A stretch of DNA of 35,912 bases from UBA11612 sp963976395 (lineage in GTDB: Bacteria; Pseudomonadota; Alphaproteobacteria; Rhodospirillales; Rhodospirillaceae): contig CAXBLG010000025.1 of assembly GCA_963976395.1 (NCBI GenBank), positions 1-35,912 of the forward strand, read 5' to 3'. Within the stretch, counting starts at the first letter, position 1; every line of letters begins with the position of its first letter. This document shows positions 25,173-33,649 of this stretch, in pieces. A program made the translations under genes and the position numbers. Below the pieces are notes generated by a model that had not been told where the DNA came from, did no database searches, and worked only from the letters and a program-made list of their open reading frames with translations.

Positions 25173-25487
25173 CTAGGCGGTGGTGCTTGCCCCACGACCC
25201 GGAATAAGACTGACCACCACGCCGTTTGATTTAGGTTCGATGGATTTCAGAGTATCTTTTTCTTCATTGGCCCAGGCCGCGATCTGAATGACGTGCGCGG
25301 ACTCAGCGCTCTCTGGCGAATCCTCGGAAGATGCAGGCTCAAGAACAAACAATCCGTTCACATCAGCATAGAAAGTATGCTCACCAAAAGCTTCGCGCAA
25401 TTGAGTTTCCGCATCGCTTTTTTGTTCTACCGGGTCCGCGCCGAGCTGCTCTTTGATGGCAAATACTTGCTGCGTATTCAGTTTCAT
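25173..25487 (-). CDS. Small conserved hypothetical protein
   Basis: I do not recognise the 104-residue product. It is acidic, soluble and without signal peptide. It has a helical N-terminus (LNTQQVFAIKEQLGADPV), a central strand pair (HTFYADVNGLFVLEPA), an acidic Ser/Glu linker (SSEDSPESAESA) and an Ala-rich end (VIQIAAWANEEK followed by VVVSLIPGRG). AGGGA lies 7 bases before the ATG, so it is very likely translated. It converges with the RND permease gene, and the 134-base spacer to the next gene shows nothing clear. Possible roles cannot be inferred. Confidence 0.65.
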   Translation of the reverse strand: MKLNTQQVFAIKEQLGADPVEQKSDAETQLREAFGEHTFYADVNGLFVLEPASSEDSPESAESAHVIQIAAWANEEKDTLKSIEPKSNGVVVSLIPGRGASTTA

Positions 25488-25621
25488 AAACTAGTCCCTT
25501 CGCGAAAATTGTTACGCAGCGCCAGCGCTGAGGGGCGTGTGCGGCCAAAAGGCATGATATGTGTGTGAGAGGAAATCCTGCCAGATCAAGTTCCCGCTTG
25601 CAAGGATAGCGACTCTGCAGA

Positions 25622-26497
25622 CTAATCTGCGCGGGCGACGCGAAAGCCGATGATAGTTCCGTGGTCATTGGGCGGATAAGCATCCCGAAAAGCGCCGCGA
25701 ATGCGGACCGGCATACTGGCCCACGATCCGCCTTTCATAATGCGTAGGTTACAGTCGCCGTCGATGCGGGCGGCGCTGTCCGTCGGACGGCCCGTGTGAC
25801 TCTCATCCCAGCAATCCTCGACCCATTCCCATACGTTTCCGGACAGATCATGAAGACCGAGTTGATTGGCGGGGAAGCTGCCCACTGGAGCTGTACTTTC
25901 CAGCCAACGGTCACGTCCTTCAATGTGACCGCCGCAGCAATCGTCGGTGCCGTAGTTGGCGTGTTCGTGGCTAGCCACCGCGCCCCAGGAGTAGGTGGAG
26001 GCACCGCCGCCTTTGGCGGCGAACTCCCATTCGGCCTCTGAGAGCAGCCGATATTTCTTATGAGTTTTAGCGGAAAGCCATGCGGCATAGGCCTGAGCAT
26101 CGTACCACATGACGTCAATCACAGGCCGGTCGTCGCGTCCCCAACCGTTATCGTTCGGCTTGGCCTCGCATCCGCCGTCCTCAACGCAGGCATCCCATTG
26201 CGCAAAGGTCACTTCGTGTTTGCTGATAGAAAGGCCCGGACTGATCGTAACGAATTGTTGCGGCCCTTCATTTTTTGAGCGGCCTTTTTCATTCTCCGGC
26301 GAGCCCATCATGAAGGACTTTACCGGCATCACCACCATCACCGGACAGTTCGGGCAGTCTTGAAATTCGTGTCCCGCATTGGTGACCGTAACCGTATTGC
26401 TTTGATCGCCAGAAGCACAGGCCGCTAGAACAAACGCGATGGCGCATGTTGAGGTGAGAAGGGTGTAAGTTGAGAAACGATCAGTAAACCAATTCAT
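25622..26497 (-). CDS. FGE/SUMF1-domain lipoprotein without catalytic cysteines
   Basis: The 291-residue product has a lipoprotein signal (VLAAC, Cys27) and a formylglycine-generating-enzyme-like domain. The opening FQDCPNCPVMVVMPVKSFMMGSP, SKHEVTFAQWDACV, YRLLSEAEWEFAA, GLHDLSGNVWEWVEDCW, KGGSWASMPVRIRGAFRD and IGFRVARAD are the standard landmarks. True sulfatase-activating enzymes carry two Cys in the segment around GGS; here it reads KGGSWASMPVRIR with none. No sulfatase-maturation activity is therefore expected. Many such proteins bind or modify envelope components or act as regulators. The location is probably periplasmic or outer membrane. It has no clear operon partner. Confidence 0.85.
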   Translation of the reverse strand: MNWFTDRFSTYTLLTSTCAIAFVLAACASGDQSNTVTVTNAGHEFQDCPNCPVMVVMPVKSFMMGSPENEKGRSKNEGPQQFVTISPGLSISKHEVTFAQWDACVEDGGCEAKPNDNGWGRDDRPVIDVMWYDAQAYAAWLSAKTHKKYRLLSEAEWEFAAKGGGASTYSWGAVASHEHANYGTDDCCGGHIEGRDRWLESTAPVGSFPANQLGLHDLSGNVWEWVEDCWDESHTGRPTDSAARIDGDCNLRIMKGGSWASMPVRIRGAFRDAYPPNDHGTIIGFRVARAD

Positions 26498-26555
26498 GAG
26501 GGCAGGCTAATCCATCTTCCAGAACAATTAAATATGGTCTTGGCAATTCTGCGGC

Positions 26556-26840
26556 TTAGTCAACAACGTCCACGCCGCGCCAGAACGCGACATGCCCTTT
26601 TATGTGCTCGGCCTCGGGTTTTGGATCGGGATAATACCAGGCGGCGCCCGCGCTGGTTTTGCCGCCGGCTTCCACATCGAAATAACTGGCGGTGCCTTTC
26701 CATGGACAGAAAGAGGTCTCAGTACTCGGTTTAAAATGCTCCAGCTTTAGAGACGCTGCGGGGAAATAGATATTTCCCTCCACAGTCTCGTATATCTCAC
26801 TTTCGGCTATTACGACGCCGTTCCACAAAGCTTTGGGCAT
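26556..26840 (-). CDS. DUF427 domain-containing protein
   Basis: The 94-residue product matches DUF427, a small beta-rich cytoplasmic family of unknown function that is widespread in alphaproteobacteria. The core is WNGVVIAESEIYETVEGNIYFPAASL, then the conserved CPWKGTASYFDVEAGGK, and WYYPDPKPEAEHIKGHVAFWRG with the usual Trp, Tyr and Pro. AGGAG lies 5 bases before the ATG. It lies 23 bases downstream of the OYE-like enzyme gene, on the same strand, so the two are probably co-transcribed. No catalytic residues can be assigned. Confidence 0.9.
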   Translation of the reverse strand: MPKALWNGVVIAESEIYETVEGNIYFPAASLKLEHFKPSTETSFCPWKGTASYFDVEAGGKTSAGAAWYYPDPKPEAEHIKGHVAFWRGVDVVD

Positions 26841-26863
26841 ATGTGCTCCTACAGGATTGTTGT

Positions 26864-28102
26864 TCAGATATGACCAGTAGCAAGTATCTGATTAAGCGCG
26901 GGGTCGTTCGGGCTATTCAACACGCATTCAGTCCCACCCGGCGCATAGATCGTTGCCACACAGCGATTGCACGAAATGCAACCCGATTTGGTGAGAACCC
27001 CGTCCCGCAGTTTGTTGACGAACGCGGGGTCGTGAATCAGTACCCGCGCCATGGAGATACAGTCAAATCCTTCCTCCATGATCTGGCCGATGCTCTCAGC
27101 GGATTTCACCCCGCCGATGAATGACAGAGGCATCTTCACGGCCGAGCGCACTTTTCTTGAGTGCTCCAGCGAATACATTTCGCGGAACTTCATGTTCGGT
27201 TGAATAAGGCTGAGAAACGCAAGCCCCAAACGTTGTATAAAGGGAATCTTTTGTTTTTGGAGATCAGCCACAGGCATGGGGCTACCGAACAACGCCCAGG
27301 GGGCCTCGGTGTTTAGCCCGCTGCTGAGGGTGAGGATGTCGGCACCTGCGCTTTCCAGAATTCTTGCTTGAACGGCGGCCTCGTCTCCGGTCGTTCCGCC
27401 TTTGAGTCCATCCCACACATTGATTTTTGCGCCGACGGCCATTTCCTTGCCGACCGCGTCTTTCACCCGGGTCATGACCTCGGCCGGGAAACGCGCGCGG
27501 TTCTCAGGGCTGCCGCCATATCCGTCTTTGCGCTTGTTGGTGAGGGGCGAGAGAAACTGGCTCAGAAGATAACCGTGTCCCATATGAATTTCGACAGCAT
27601 CAAAGCCAGCCTCGCGAGCGAATTTGGCGCCGCGCACAAACTGTTCGGCGGCATCATTCATTTCCCTCTCGTCCATCGCGTGTTGGCGTAACAGGCCACT
27701 GAGCATCCCTGAGCGATTAAAACCGCTGGATGCGCCGCCTGGGGTCCAGCCCTTTTGCTTCTGACGAATTTGGGTGAATGCGCCGGCGTGAACCAACTGC
27801 ATACAAGCGGCCGCGCCCTCGTTGTGCACGGCATCGGTCAGAACCTTGAGGTGCGGGGTGGACTCAGGGCCCATGCAAAGTTGGTGATGAAATGTCAGCC
27901 CCTCCGGCGATACGGCGCCGTAAGCCACGGTCGTCATGCCGACACCGCCGGCTGCGAGCTCACGGTGGCATTTCACCAGGGCCTTGGTGGGCAATGCCCC
28001 GGGTGTCATCCCCTCATTGGCGCCCGATTTGATAAAGCGGTTTCGCAAGGTGAGGGGACCAAGTGTGACGGGCGTATACGCCCGCGATATCGCTGAATTC
28101 AC
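26864..28102 (-). CDS. NADH:flavin oxidoreductase, OYE family, with Fe-S cysteine cluster
   Basis: The product (412 residues from GTG at 28102) is an Old Yellow Enzyme-type TIM-barrel flavoprotein that binds FMN and reduces activated double bonds. Landmarks are TLRNRFIKSGANEG, QLVHAGAF, the substrate-binding EIHMGHGYLLSQFLSPLTNKR and DGYGGSPENRARFPAEV, FIGGVKSAES and ISMARVLIHDP. The end carries GCISCNRCVATIYAPGGTECV: four cysteines (375, 378, 381, 393) spaced like the 4Fe-4S site of 2,4-dienoyl-CoA reductase. The FAD/NADPH domain that normally follows is absent, so a separate electron donor is needed. The GTG start has GGGAGGG 5 bases upstream; an ATG at 28126 does not. It is divergent from dgt by 58 bases. 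Confidence 0.88.
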   Translation of the reverse strand: MNSAISRAYTPVTLGPLTLRNRFIKSGANEGMTPGALPTKALVKCHRELAAGGVGMTTVAYGAVSPEGLTFHHQLCMGPESTPHLKVLTDAVHNEGAAACMQLVHAGAFTQIRQKQKGWTPGGASSGFNRSGMLSGLLRQHAMDEREMNDAAEQFVRGAKFAREAGFDAVEIHMGHGYLLSQFLSPLTNKRKDGYGGSPENRARFPAEVMTRVKDAVGKEMAVGAKINVWDGLKGGTTGDEAAVQARILESAGADILTLSSGLNTEAPWALFGSPMPVADLQKQKIPFIQRLGLAFLSLIQPNMKFREMYSLEHSRKVRSAVKMPLSFIGGVKSAESIGQIMEEGFDCISMARVLIHDPAFVNKLRDGVLTKSGCISCNRCVATIYAPGGTECVLNSPNDPALNQILATGHI

Positions 28103-28160
28103 GTTATCCCTCCCTGTTTCGCGCATTGCTCGCTGCGCAGGCCCCGGCTAGTGTTCGGGG

Positions 28161-29354
28161 ATGTCCGATGACGTTAAAAATCTAGCGGGATTTCTGACCG
28201 CTGTCGCCTCCGATCCCGCAAAAAGCCGTGGCCGGCTGCACCGGGAAGGGGAATCCGCCACCCGTACCGTCTATCAGCGTGACCGGGACCGCATCATACA
28301 CTGTGGGGCGTTTCGTCGCCTTAAGTACAAAACCCAGGTGTTCGTGTACGGCGAGGGAGAGAATTATCGCACTCGGCTTACGCATAGCCTGGAAGTAGCG
28401 CAGATCGCCCGATCTATCAGCCGCTTTATGGGGCTCAACGAAGATTTGGCTGAAGCACTCGCTTTGGCTCACGATCTTGGTCACACCTGTTTCGGGCACG
28501 CGGGCGAGGATGCTTTGCAGGAATGCATGGCGGCTTACAACGGGTTCGACCACAACGCACAGTCCTTGCGCATCGTAACAAAGCTCGAACACCGCTATGC
28601 GGAATTCGACGGGCTCAATCTGACTTGGGAAGCCCTCGAGGGCCTTGTGAAGCATAATGGCCCAGTCATTGGTCAGCCGGACTCAAAACCTGTTCCACTC
28701 GCCATTACTGAATATAACGCCACTCATGATCTGGAATTAGCCACATGGCCAGGCGCCGAGGCTCAAGTCGCAGCTCTATCCGATGACATCGCCTACAACG
28801 CCCATGACTTCGACGATGGACTGAAGGCCGGTCTCTTTCCGCTCGAAGCCGTTATGGAGTTGCCTTTGGTGGGCGGCATCTTCAAAGAGATATCATCCCG
28901 CTACCCGGGATTGGACCGCCAGCGGCTTATTCATGAATCTTTGCGCACTCTGATTGCAACGATGGTGAACGATGTTATTGCCGAGACTCACCGACGGTTT
29001 AGCGCTCTAAAACCGAGCGATGCAGCCGAGGTACGGTCTCAAGAGGGGGCTCTTGTAGCATTCTCAGATGAGATGGCCGCTCATGATCGCGCCGTAAAAG
29101 GGTTCCTCTTTCCAAATATGTATCGACACACTCGTGTGGTTCGTATGACCAGCAAGGCGCGTCGGATTGTTCGAAATCTGTTTGACCTCTTGTTGGACGA
29201 GCCGGTGCTTCTGCCGGAAGATTGGCGCACGGACAATGATGAAGCCAGGAATCCCAAAACGGCGCGTAAAGTTGCCGACTATATTGCGGGGATGACCGAT
29301 CGCTTTGCATTGGATGAACATTCAAGGCTGTTTGACCCGGCAGTAAAGCCGTAA
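28161..29354 (+). CDS. dgt: Deoxyguanosinetriphosphate triphosphohydrolase-like protein
   Basis: The 397-residue product is an HD-domain dNTP triphosphohydrolase of the dGTPase family, which releases tripolyphosphate from dNTPs in the cytoplasm and so limits the pool. The metal site is complete: His75 in RLTHSLEVAQIA, His104-Asp105 in LAHDLGHTCFGHAGEDAL and an Asp in LSDDIAYNAHDFDD. The N-terminal RDRDRIIHCGAFRRLKYKTQVF is the conserved nucleotide and allosteric region. The length fits the shorter type-2 branch, where the preferred nucleotide is variable. It is divergent from the OYE-like gene, and its stop lies 30 bases from the convergent small gene. Confidence 0.93.
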   Translation: MSDDVKNLAGFLTAVASDPAKSRGRLHREGESATRTVYQRDRDRIIHCGAFRRLKYKTQVFVYGEGENYRTRLTHSLEVAQIARSISRFMGLNEDLAEALALAHDLGHTCFGHAGEDALQECMAAYNGFDHNAQSLRIVTKLEHRYAEFDGLNLTWEALEGLVKHNGPVIGQPDSKPVPLAITEYNATHDLELATWPGAEAQVAALSDDIAYNAHDFDDGLKAGLFPLEAVMELPLVGGIFKEISSRYPGLDRQRLIHESLRTLIATMVNDVIAETHRRFSALKPSDAAEVRSQEGALVAFSDEMAAHDRAVKGFLFPNMYRHTRVVRMTSKARRIVRNLFDLLLDEPVLLPEDWRTDNDEARNPKTARKVADYIAGMTDRFALDEHSRLFDPAVKP

Positions 29355-29384
29355 TCCTCGGGAGTTCCCGCGAAAATAAATCTC

Positions 29385-29642
29385 TTAAAAAAAGACGCGC
29401 CTGGTCCGATAACCTTCCGGTCTTTTTAAAAATTCGTCATCAAGCAGCTTTTTGGTTTTCTTGAGTTGACTGATAAGATCGTCTAGGTGCTCTGCTGGAA
29501 ATTTTGGCCCCAATGGCTGCCATTCGGATGTGTCAGCGTCCGAGCCCGTGATAATTTGAAAAGTAACCGGAACATTTCGATCAGTCTCAGACGGACCCGG
29601 TTCGATCGTCGCTCCAAAGTGTTCTCCACATATGCGGTACAT
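29385..29642 (-). CDS. Small hypothetical protein downstream of the polyphosphate phosphotransferase
   Basis: The 85-residue product is not recognised. It contains one Cys near the start (MYRICGEHFG), a strand region (VPVTFQIITGSDAD), and a Lys/Asp-rich helix (LDDLISQLKKTKKLLDDEFLK) with a basic, aromatic end (YRTRRVFF). It is likely cytoplasmic, with no signal or membrane segment. It lies 21 bases after the stop of the phosphotransferase gene on the same strand, so co-transcription is likely. AGAGAAG precedes the ATG as a plausible ribosome-binding site. No function is claimed. Confidence 0.55.
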   Translation of the reverse strand: MYRICGEHFGATIEPGPSETDRNVPVTFQIITGSDADTSEWQPLGPKFPAEHLDDLISQLKKTKKLLDDEFLKRPEGYRTRRVFF

Positions 29643-29663
29643 GGGCTTCTCTTTCTTGGCTGC

Positions 29664-31241
29664 TTATTTCCTTTTAGACGGTTTTGACAACGCCTTTTCG
29701 AGTTCCTCCGACACAATTTCGAGCACAGTGAGGCGCGTATGGTTCTTATCGTTGGCTGAAATCAGGTGCCATGGTGCAATAGTTGTAGATGTGCGGCTGA
29801 TCATGTCGTTGATAGCGGCCTCGTACTGGGGCCGTTTTTCGCGGTTACGCCAATCTTCGTCAGTCAATTTCCAGCGTTTATAAGCTTTGTTCTGACGCCT
29901 CTTGAAACGGCGTAGTTGTTCCGCGTCGGACAAGTGGAGAAAAAATTTAACGACTAAAGTTCCGTTGCTCGCGAGTTGCTCCTCGAAATCATTGATTTCT
30001 GAGTAAGCACGCAGGCAATCCTCCTCCGAGATCAGGTGTTCGACGCGTTCCACGAGCACACGTCCGTACCAAGAGCGGTCAAAGATCGTCATGCGTCCGG
30101 CGCGGCCAATATGACGCCAGAATCTCCAAAGATAGTGGTGTGCGCGTTCTTCATCGGTCGGGGCCGCGATGGGAAAAATTCGATAATCCCGGCTGTCCAG
30201 CGCAAAGGTGAGGCGGCGGATTGCCCCACCTTTACCCGCAGCATCCCATCCCTCGAAGACGATGACGCAGGATAGGCTCGCCTTTCGTGCTTTTTTTTGT
30301 GCTTTGTGCAGGCGTACCTGGGCGCGATGAAAGGCCGATGCATAATCAGCCGCGGAAACCTTGGCCTTCATATTAATGGTATCAAGTACGCGTCGGACTG
30401 GTACGTGCTCACGTGGTGCAGTGGTTTTAGTCCGCACTTCTTTTTGATTCTTAGCCCCGTTTGTCCCTAGGCTCTGTGCCTTTTTAGATTCCTTTGATAA
30501 ATCCTTAGAGCGTTGTTTGGTGAGCCGTTTTCTGATTTTAATGTGGTGGGCTAGTGTATCGCGCAACGTCATAAGTACCGTCGCGCGCCTATAATTATCG
30601 TCAGTACCCTCGACTATGAACCAGGGCGCTTTCGCGTCCATAGTTTGACGAAGGGTGTAACTCGCCGTCTTACGATAAACATCGTTGTTTTTAGGGGTTT
30701 GCCAGGCGCGGTCGGTGGCCTTCAGTCCGACTACGGGATCTTTTGTTTGGCGAACAAGGCGTTTGCGTTGCTCCGACTTGCTTAGATGAAGCCAGAACTT
30801 GAGAATCAGCGCACCCTCCTCGGCTAGGGTGCGCTCAAAAGCTTTGATGCTTAGGAGAGCTTCATCCAGTTGTGTCCGCGAGAGAGCGCCATTGCAATGT
30901 TGCGCGATGGGATCCATATACCAACCACCTGGGTATAGACCGATTGACCCAGCCTTGGGCAGGCTGCGCCAGTATCGCCAAAACATAGGACGTTCCATTT
31001 CTTCGTCGGTTGGATCGTCAAAGGTGGTGGTGGCGATCCACCGGGGGTCCATCCAAGTGTTCAAGAGGTTGACGGTATCCAATATACCGGCCCCTTTGAC
31101 TCCCATAAGGATGACGATAACGGGAAAGCCCGCAGCTCGACATTTTTGCTGCAAGCTCACGAGATCAAGCCGCAAGCGTCCTCGGATTTCACGAAAAGCG
31201 TCGTCGCTTAAGGCGCTGCCAACTTCCGCAGTTTCGAACAT
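29664..31241 (-). CDS. pap: Polyphosphate:AMP phosphotransferase (two-domain PPK2 family)
   Basis: The 525-residue product contains two PPK2 domains and matches PAP, which transfers phosphate from polyphosphate to AMP, yielding ADP in the cytoplasm. The C-terminal domain is complete: Walker A VFEGWDAAGKGGAIRR (about 325-340), lid region DYRIFPIAAPTDEERAHHYLWRFW, then IFDRSWYGRVLVERVE. The N-terminal domain has an eroded Walker A (LMGVKGAGILDTVN), which is normal for the two-domain class and is not a defect. A basic Lys/Arg linker joins the domains. The ATG at 31241 gives the family N-terminus MFETAEVG, and AAAGGA precedes it by 6 bases. A start 36 bases earlier is disfavoured. An FNR/FixK-like box lies about 93 bases upstream. 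Confidence 0.93.
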   Translation of the reverse strand: MFETAEVGSALSDDAFREIRGRLRLDLVSLQQKCRAAGFPVIVILMGVKGAGILDTVNLLNTWMDPRWIATTTFDDPTDEEMERPMFWRYWRSLPKAGSIGLYPGGWYMDPIAQHCNGALSRTQLDEALLSIKAFERTLAEEGALILKFWLHLSKSEQRKRLVRQTKDPVVGLKATDRAWQTPKNNDVYRKTASYTLRQTMDAKAPWFIVEGTDDNYRRATVLMTLRDTLAHHIKIRKRLTKQRSKDLSKESKKAQSLGTNGAKNQKEVRTKTTAPREHVPVRRVLDTINMKAKVSAADYASAFHRAQVRLHKAQKKARKASLSCVIVFEGWDAAGKGGAIRRLTFALDSRDYRIFPIAAPTDEERAHHYLWRFWRHIGRAGRMTIFDRSWYGRVLVERVEHLISEEDCLRAYSEINDFEEQLASNGTLVVKFFLHLSDAEQLRRFKRRQNKAYKRWKLTDEDWRNREKRPQYEAAINDMISRTSTTIAPWHLISANDKNHTRLTVLEIVSEELEKALSKPSKRK

Positions 31242-31327
31242 TGGATTCCTTTCACCGGTTCTCACAAGTCGGTTCATCAGGTCGACAAACGCCTTGTTTT
31301 AGTATTGCCATAAAAAAGCTTAAGACA

Positions 31328-31341
31328 TTGACGAGGATCAA
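31328..31341 (-). promoter_or_regulatory. FNR/FixK-like box upstream of the polyphosphate phosphotransferase gene
   Basis: TTGACGAGGATCAA on the plus strand (TTGATCCTCGTCAA on the minus) matches the alphaproteobacterial anaerobox TTGAY-N4-RTCAA. It is centred 93 bases before the ATG. On the minus strand an AATACT begins 21 bases after the box, close to where a -10 element lies in an FNR class II promoter. This suggests activation at low oxygen. The remainder of 31242-31475 is AT-rich and shows nothing else. Confidence 0.45.
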
Positions 31342-31475
31342 GGTGTTTTGGCGCAAGACTCAAGTCGTAGCTGTGGCACAGAGCTCATTCCTGTCAGCCC
31401 AAAATACTAATGTGGCGCATATTGTGATCGGTGAGAATGGTGTAGGGAAAATGGTAAAAGGCAAGGAATGGCGGT

Positions 31476-33635
31476 TTATATTTTTATAAAATTCATGACG
31501 CCGTCCCAATCTTGGTGGGGTGGTTCCACAAGAAATTCGATAATTCGCTCCAGGTAAATTCTGGCGACCCCATCGTGTGGGTATTTGCTCGCAAATTCCT
31601 CAAAGTCGTCTAGCGCTTTAAACCAATCGCGGCTCTCGTAGGTTTCGTAAGTTTTATTCCAGTCCGCGACGAGTTTGGTATGCGTAGAGGTGACCCGCAA
31701 GTCATCAGGTCCATTGAACATGCCTAACAATTCATAAACGTCTATTGGCTCACCCGAGGCCTTAAACAAGCTACGGTCTACATATCTGAAGAGAAATTCT
31801 TCAGAGCAAGCGTTGGCAATTTGTCCACTGACCAGAATACGTGTGCCGTAGTACTTGTTAAGGCCTTCTAGTCGCGCGGCTATGCCGACAGCCTCGCCAA
31901 TCACTGTATAGTCGATGCGATCAGACGAGCCGACGTTACCCACAACGGCATCGTCCGCATGGACACCAAAGCGTGTATGCCAGGGCAGGCGGCCCTCTCT
32001 TACCCACTGCGTACTCAGACGTTCAGAGGCATTTCGACATTTCAATGCGGCAAGGCAGGCCGCCCGTTCGTAATTTTCCACGGGGAGCGGCGCATTCCAG
32101 TAGGAAAAAATGGCATCGCCGACAAATTTATCAACCGTGCCATCTTCCATGATGATCAGCGAGACGAGTTCCTCAAAATACTCTGACATATGCGCCATCA
32201 ATTCGACGGGCGGTGTTTTATCGGAGATTGGCGTAAAGTCTTTTACATCGGTCTGTAGTAAGCTGATGTGTCTGGTTTGCCCGCCGACGCGAACGACATT
32301 CTCAGAATCCAGAATATCTTTGACTAATGCCTTGGGAACAAACTTTGAAATTTCTCGAAGAGTGTTTTTCATACCCGCCATTGAGGTGATCAATGCATCA
32401 ATTTCACGCACGGGTGACGTCATGATGATCGGATCATCGAGTTTAAAAGATTGAATGAGTTCCGATTCATGAAAAAGTTCAGATAGCGGTCGCGAAATCA
32501 TCCTCGCAAGATAAATGATGATTGGCGTTGCCAGTAAAATGACAATCACGCCGGGAATGAAAGTCCGAGTGGCGGCCCCCGCAAGATCTCCCTCAAACTC
32601 TGCGCGCGGCGCGGCATATAAAATGTAATGCCCCTTTTGGAGTCCCTGTTTTTGAAAGACGACACTGGCAAGGTATTCTTGACCTTCGACATTCAGAGTC
32701 TCAACATCAAATGGACCCACTTGATCGAAGTGGCGTGACACTTCCTTTATCACTGGATCGTCGAGATCAGTAAGCAGCATTGGCACCAGGGTGAAGTCGC
32801 TCGCTGTATCGACACGTTTTAAAATCTTCGTCGGATCGGAGTGGGCTATGAGAGAACCGCCTTCGTCGAATGCGATAATGCGATGATTATCGTTTGGGCG
32901 GACTTCATCGACAAAATTAGAAAGCTGATTGAGTGTAACGTCGGTTCCTACTGCGCCGGGTTTTGGCCCGCCAAAAGCCTTGGCAATGGTCAATCCTAAT
33001 CGTGAACCAGCATCAAATGCGTATGGCTCCGTGCGGATGTTGACGTTCGGATGTGTAAATGCTTCTTGGTACCAAGCTCGGCTTCGCGGATCGTAGGGCG
33101 GAGAATCTATAGAGTAGCTGCTGAGTCTCTTTTGGTTTTCGTCCAGAAATGTAAACGTTTGCGTACGGGTGCCATCATCAGCTGTGAAAATGACCTGTAC
33201 CGCATACTGCGCTTCAAGCGGGGCGTTGATGACTGCGGCAATGTTTTCTCGCCCAGTGAGTGTCAATATTTGAAGATAATCGCCGTTTTCGTAACCGGCA
33301 TATACGCTGGAAATCTGTGGGTTCAACCGTAGGCCACGGATGGTGGATTGAACAAGGAGGTCCGCAGACTGTACGCCGCCTTTGATCGCAGGATGCTCGC
33401 TGTAAAGGCCTGCAAACAGATTGACTGGCGTAAAAAATGATATCCGTCGCTCGTTGATTCGTGCAATAGCCGAGTCAAAAGTATCGGTGGCAACGCTGAT
33501 GGCTGCGCTTTGGGTTTGCATATAATTAGCAGCAGCGATGATCGCGCTGGTCGAAAAGACGACAACGAAAAACAGAGTCACAATCGTGACAAAGACGCTG
33601 ACTCTCGGCGAAGTACGGCGTGAAGTATTTTTCAT
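31476..33635 (-). CDS. Membrane class III adenylate/guanylate cyclase, dCache sensor, second paralog (C1-like)
   Basis: The 719-residue product has an N-terminal membrane helix (about 12-36), a periplasmic dCache domain, a second helix (359-380), a HAMP-like segment (about 381-430), a class III cyclase domain (about 445-630) and a helical tail ending WDGVMNFIKI. Cyclases of this class make cAMP or cGMP. The metal-binding aspartates are present (Asp463 in QTDVKDF, Asp507 in FVGDAIF), as are the purine Lys503 and Thr577. The transition-state Asn is replaced by Gly584 (GEAVGIAARL), while Arg588 is kept. The Gly of the usual DIxGF motif is Asp here. The sensor has Y181, R186, W188, Y189, Y205 and D232, the amino-acid-binding pattern. 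The ATG at 33635 is 14 bases after the upstream paralog's stop, so the two form an operon. Confidence 0.92.
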   Translation of the reverse strand: MKNTSRRTSPRVSVFVTIVTLFFVVVFSTSAIIAAANYMQTQSAAISVATDTFDSAIARINERRISFFTPVNLFAGLYSEHPAIKGGVQSADLLVQSTIRGLRLNPQISSVYAGYENGDYLQILTLTGRENIAAVINAPLEAQYAVQVIFTADDGTRTQTFTFLDENQKRLSSYSIDSPPYDPRSRAWYQEAFTHPNVNIRTEPYAFDAGSRLGLTIAKAFGGPKPGAVGTDVTLNQLSNFVDEVRPNDNHRIIAFDEGGSLIAHSDPTKILKRVDTASDFTLVPMLLTDLDDPVIKEVSRHFDQVGPFDVETLNVEGQEYLASVVFQKQGLQKGHYILYAAPRAEFEGDLAGAATRTFIPGVIVILLATPIIIYLARMISRPLSELFHESELIQSFKLDDPIIMTSPVREIDALITSMAGMKNTLREISKFVPKALVKDILDSENVVRVGGQTRHISLLQTDVKDFTPISDKTPPVELMAHMSEYFEELVSLIIMEDGTVDKFVGDAIFSYWNAPLPVENYERAACLAALKCRNASERLSTQWVREGRLPWHTRFGVHADDAVVGNVGSSDRIDYTVIGEAVGIAARLEGLNKYYGTRILVSGQIANACSEEFLFRYVDRSLFKASGEPIDVYELLGMFNGPDDLRVTSTHTKLVADWNKTYETYESRDWFKALDDFEEFASKYPHDGVARIYLERIIEFLVEPPHQDWDGVMNFIKI

Positions 33636-33649
33636 AGACCTCTCACGCC

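Noticed and set aside
29357..29372. CGGG/CCCG hairpin after dgt as a terminator
   Set aside because: The stem is very short and is followed by an A-rich rather than a T-rich stretch.
30800..31200. Degenerate Walker A in the N-terminal PPK2 domain as evidence of gene decay
   Set aside because: Loss of the N-terminal active site is the normal state of two-domain polyphosphate:AMP phosphotransferases.
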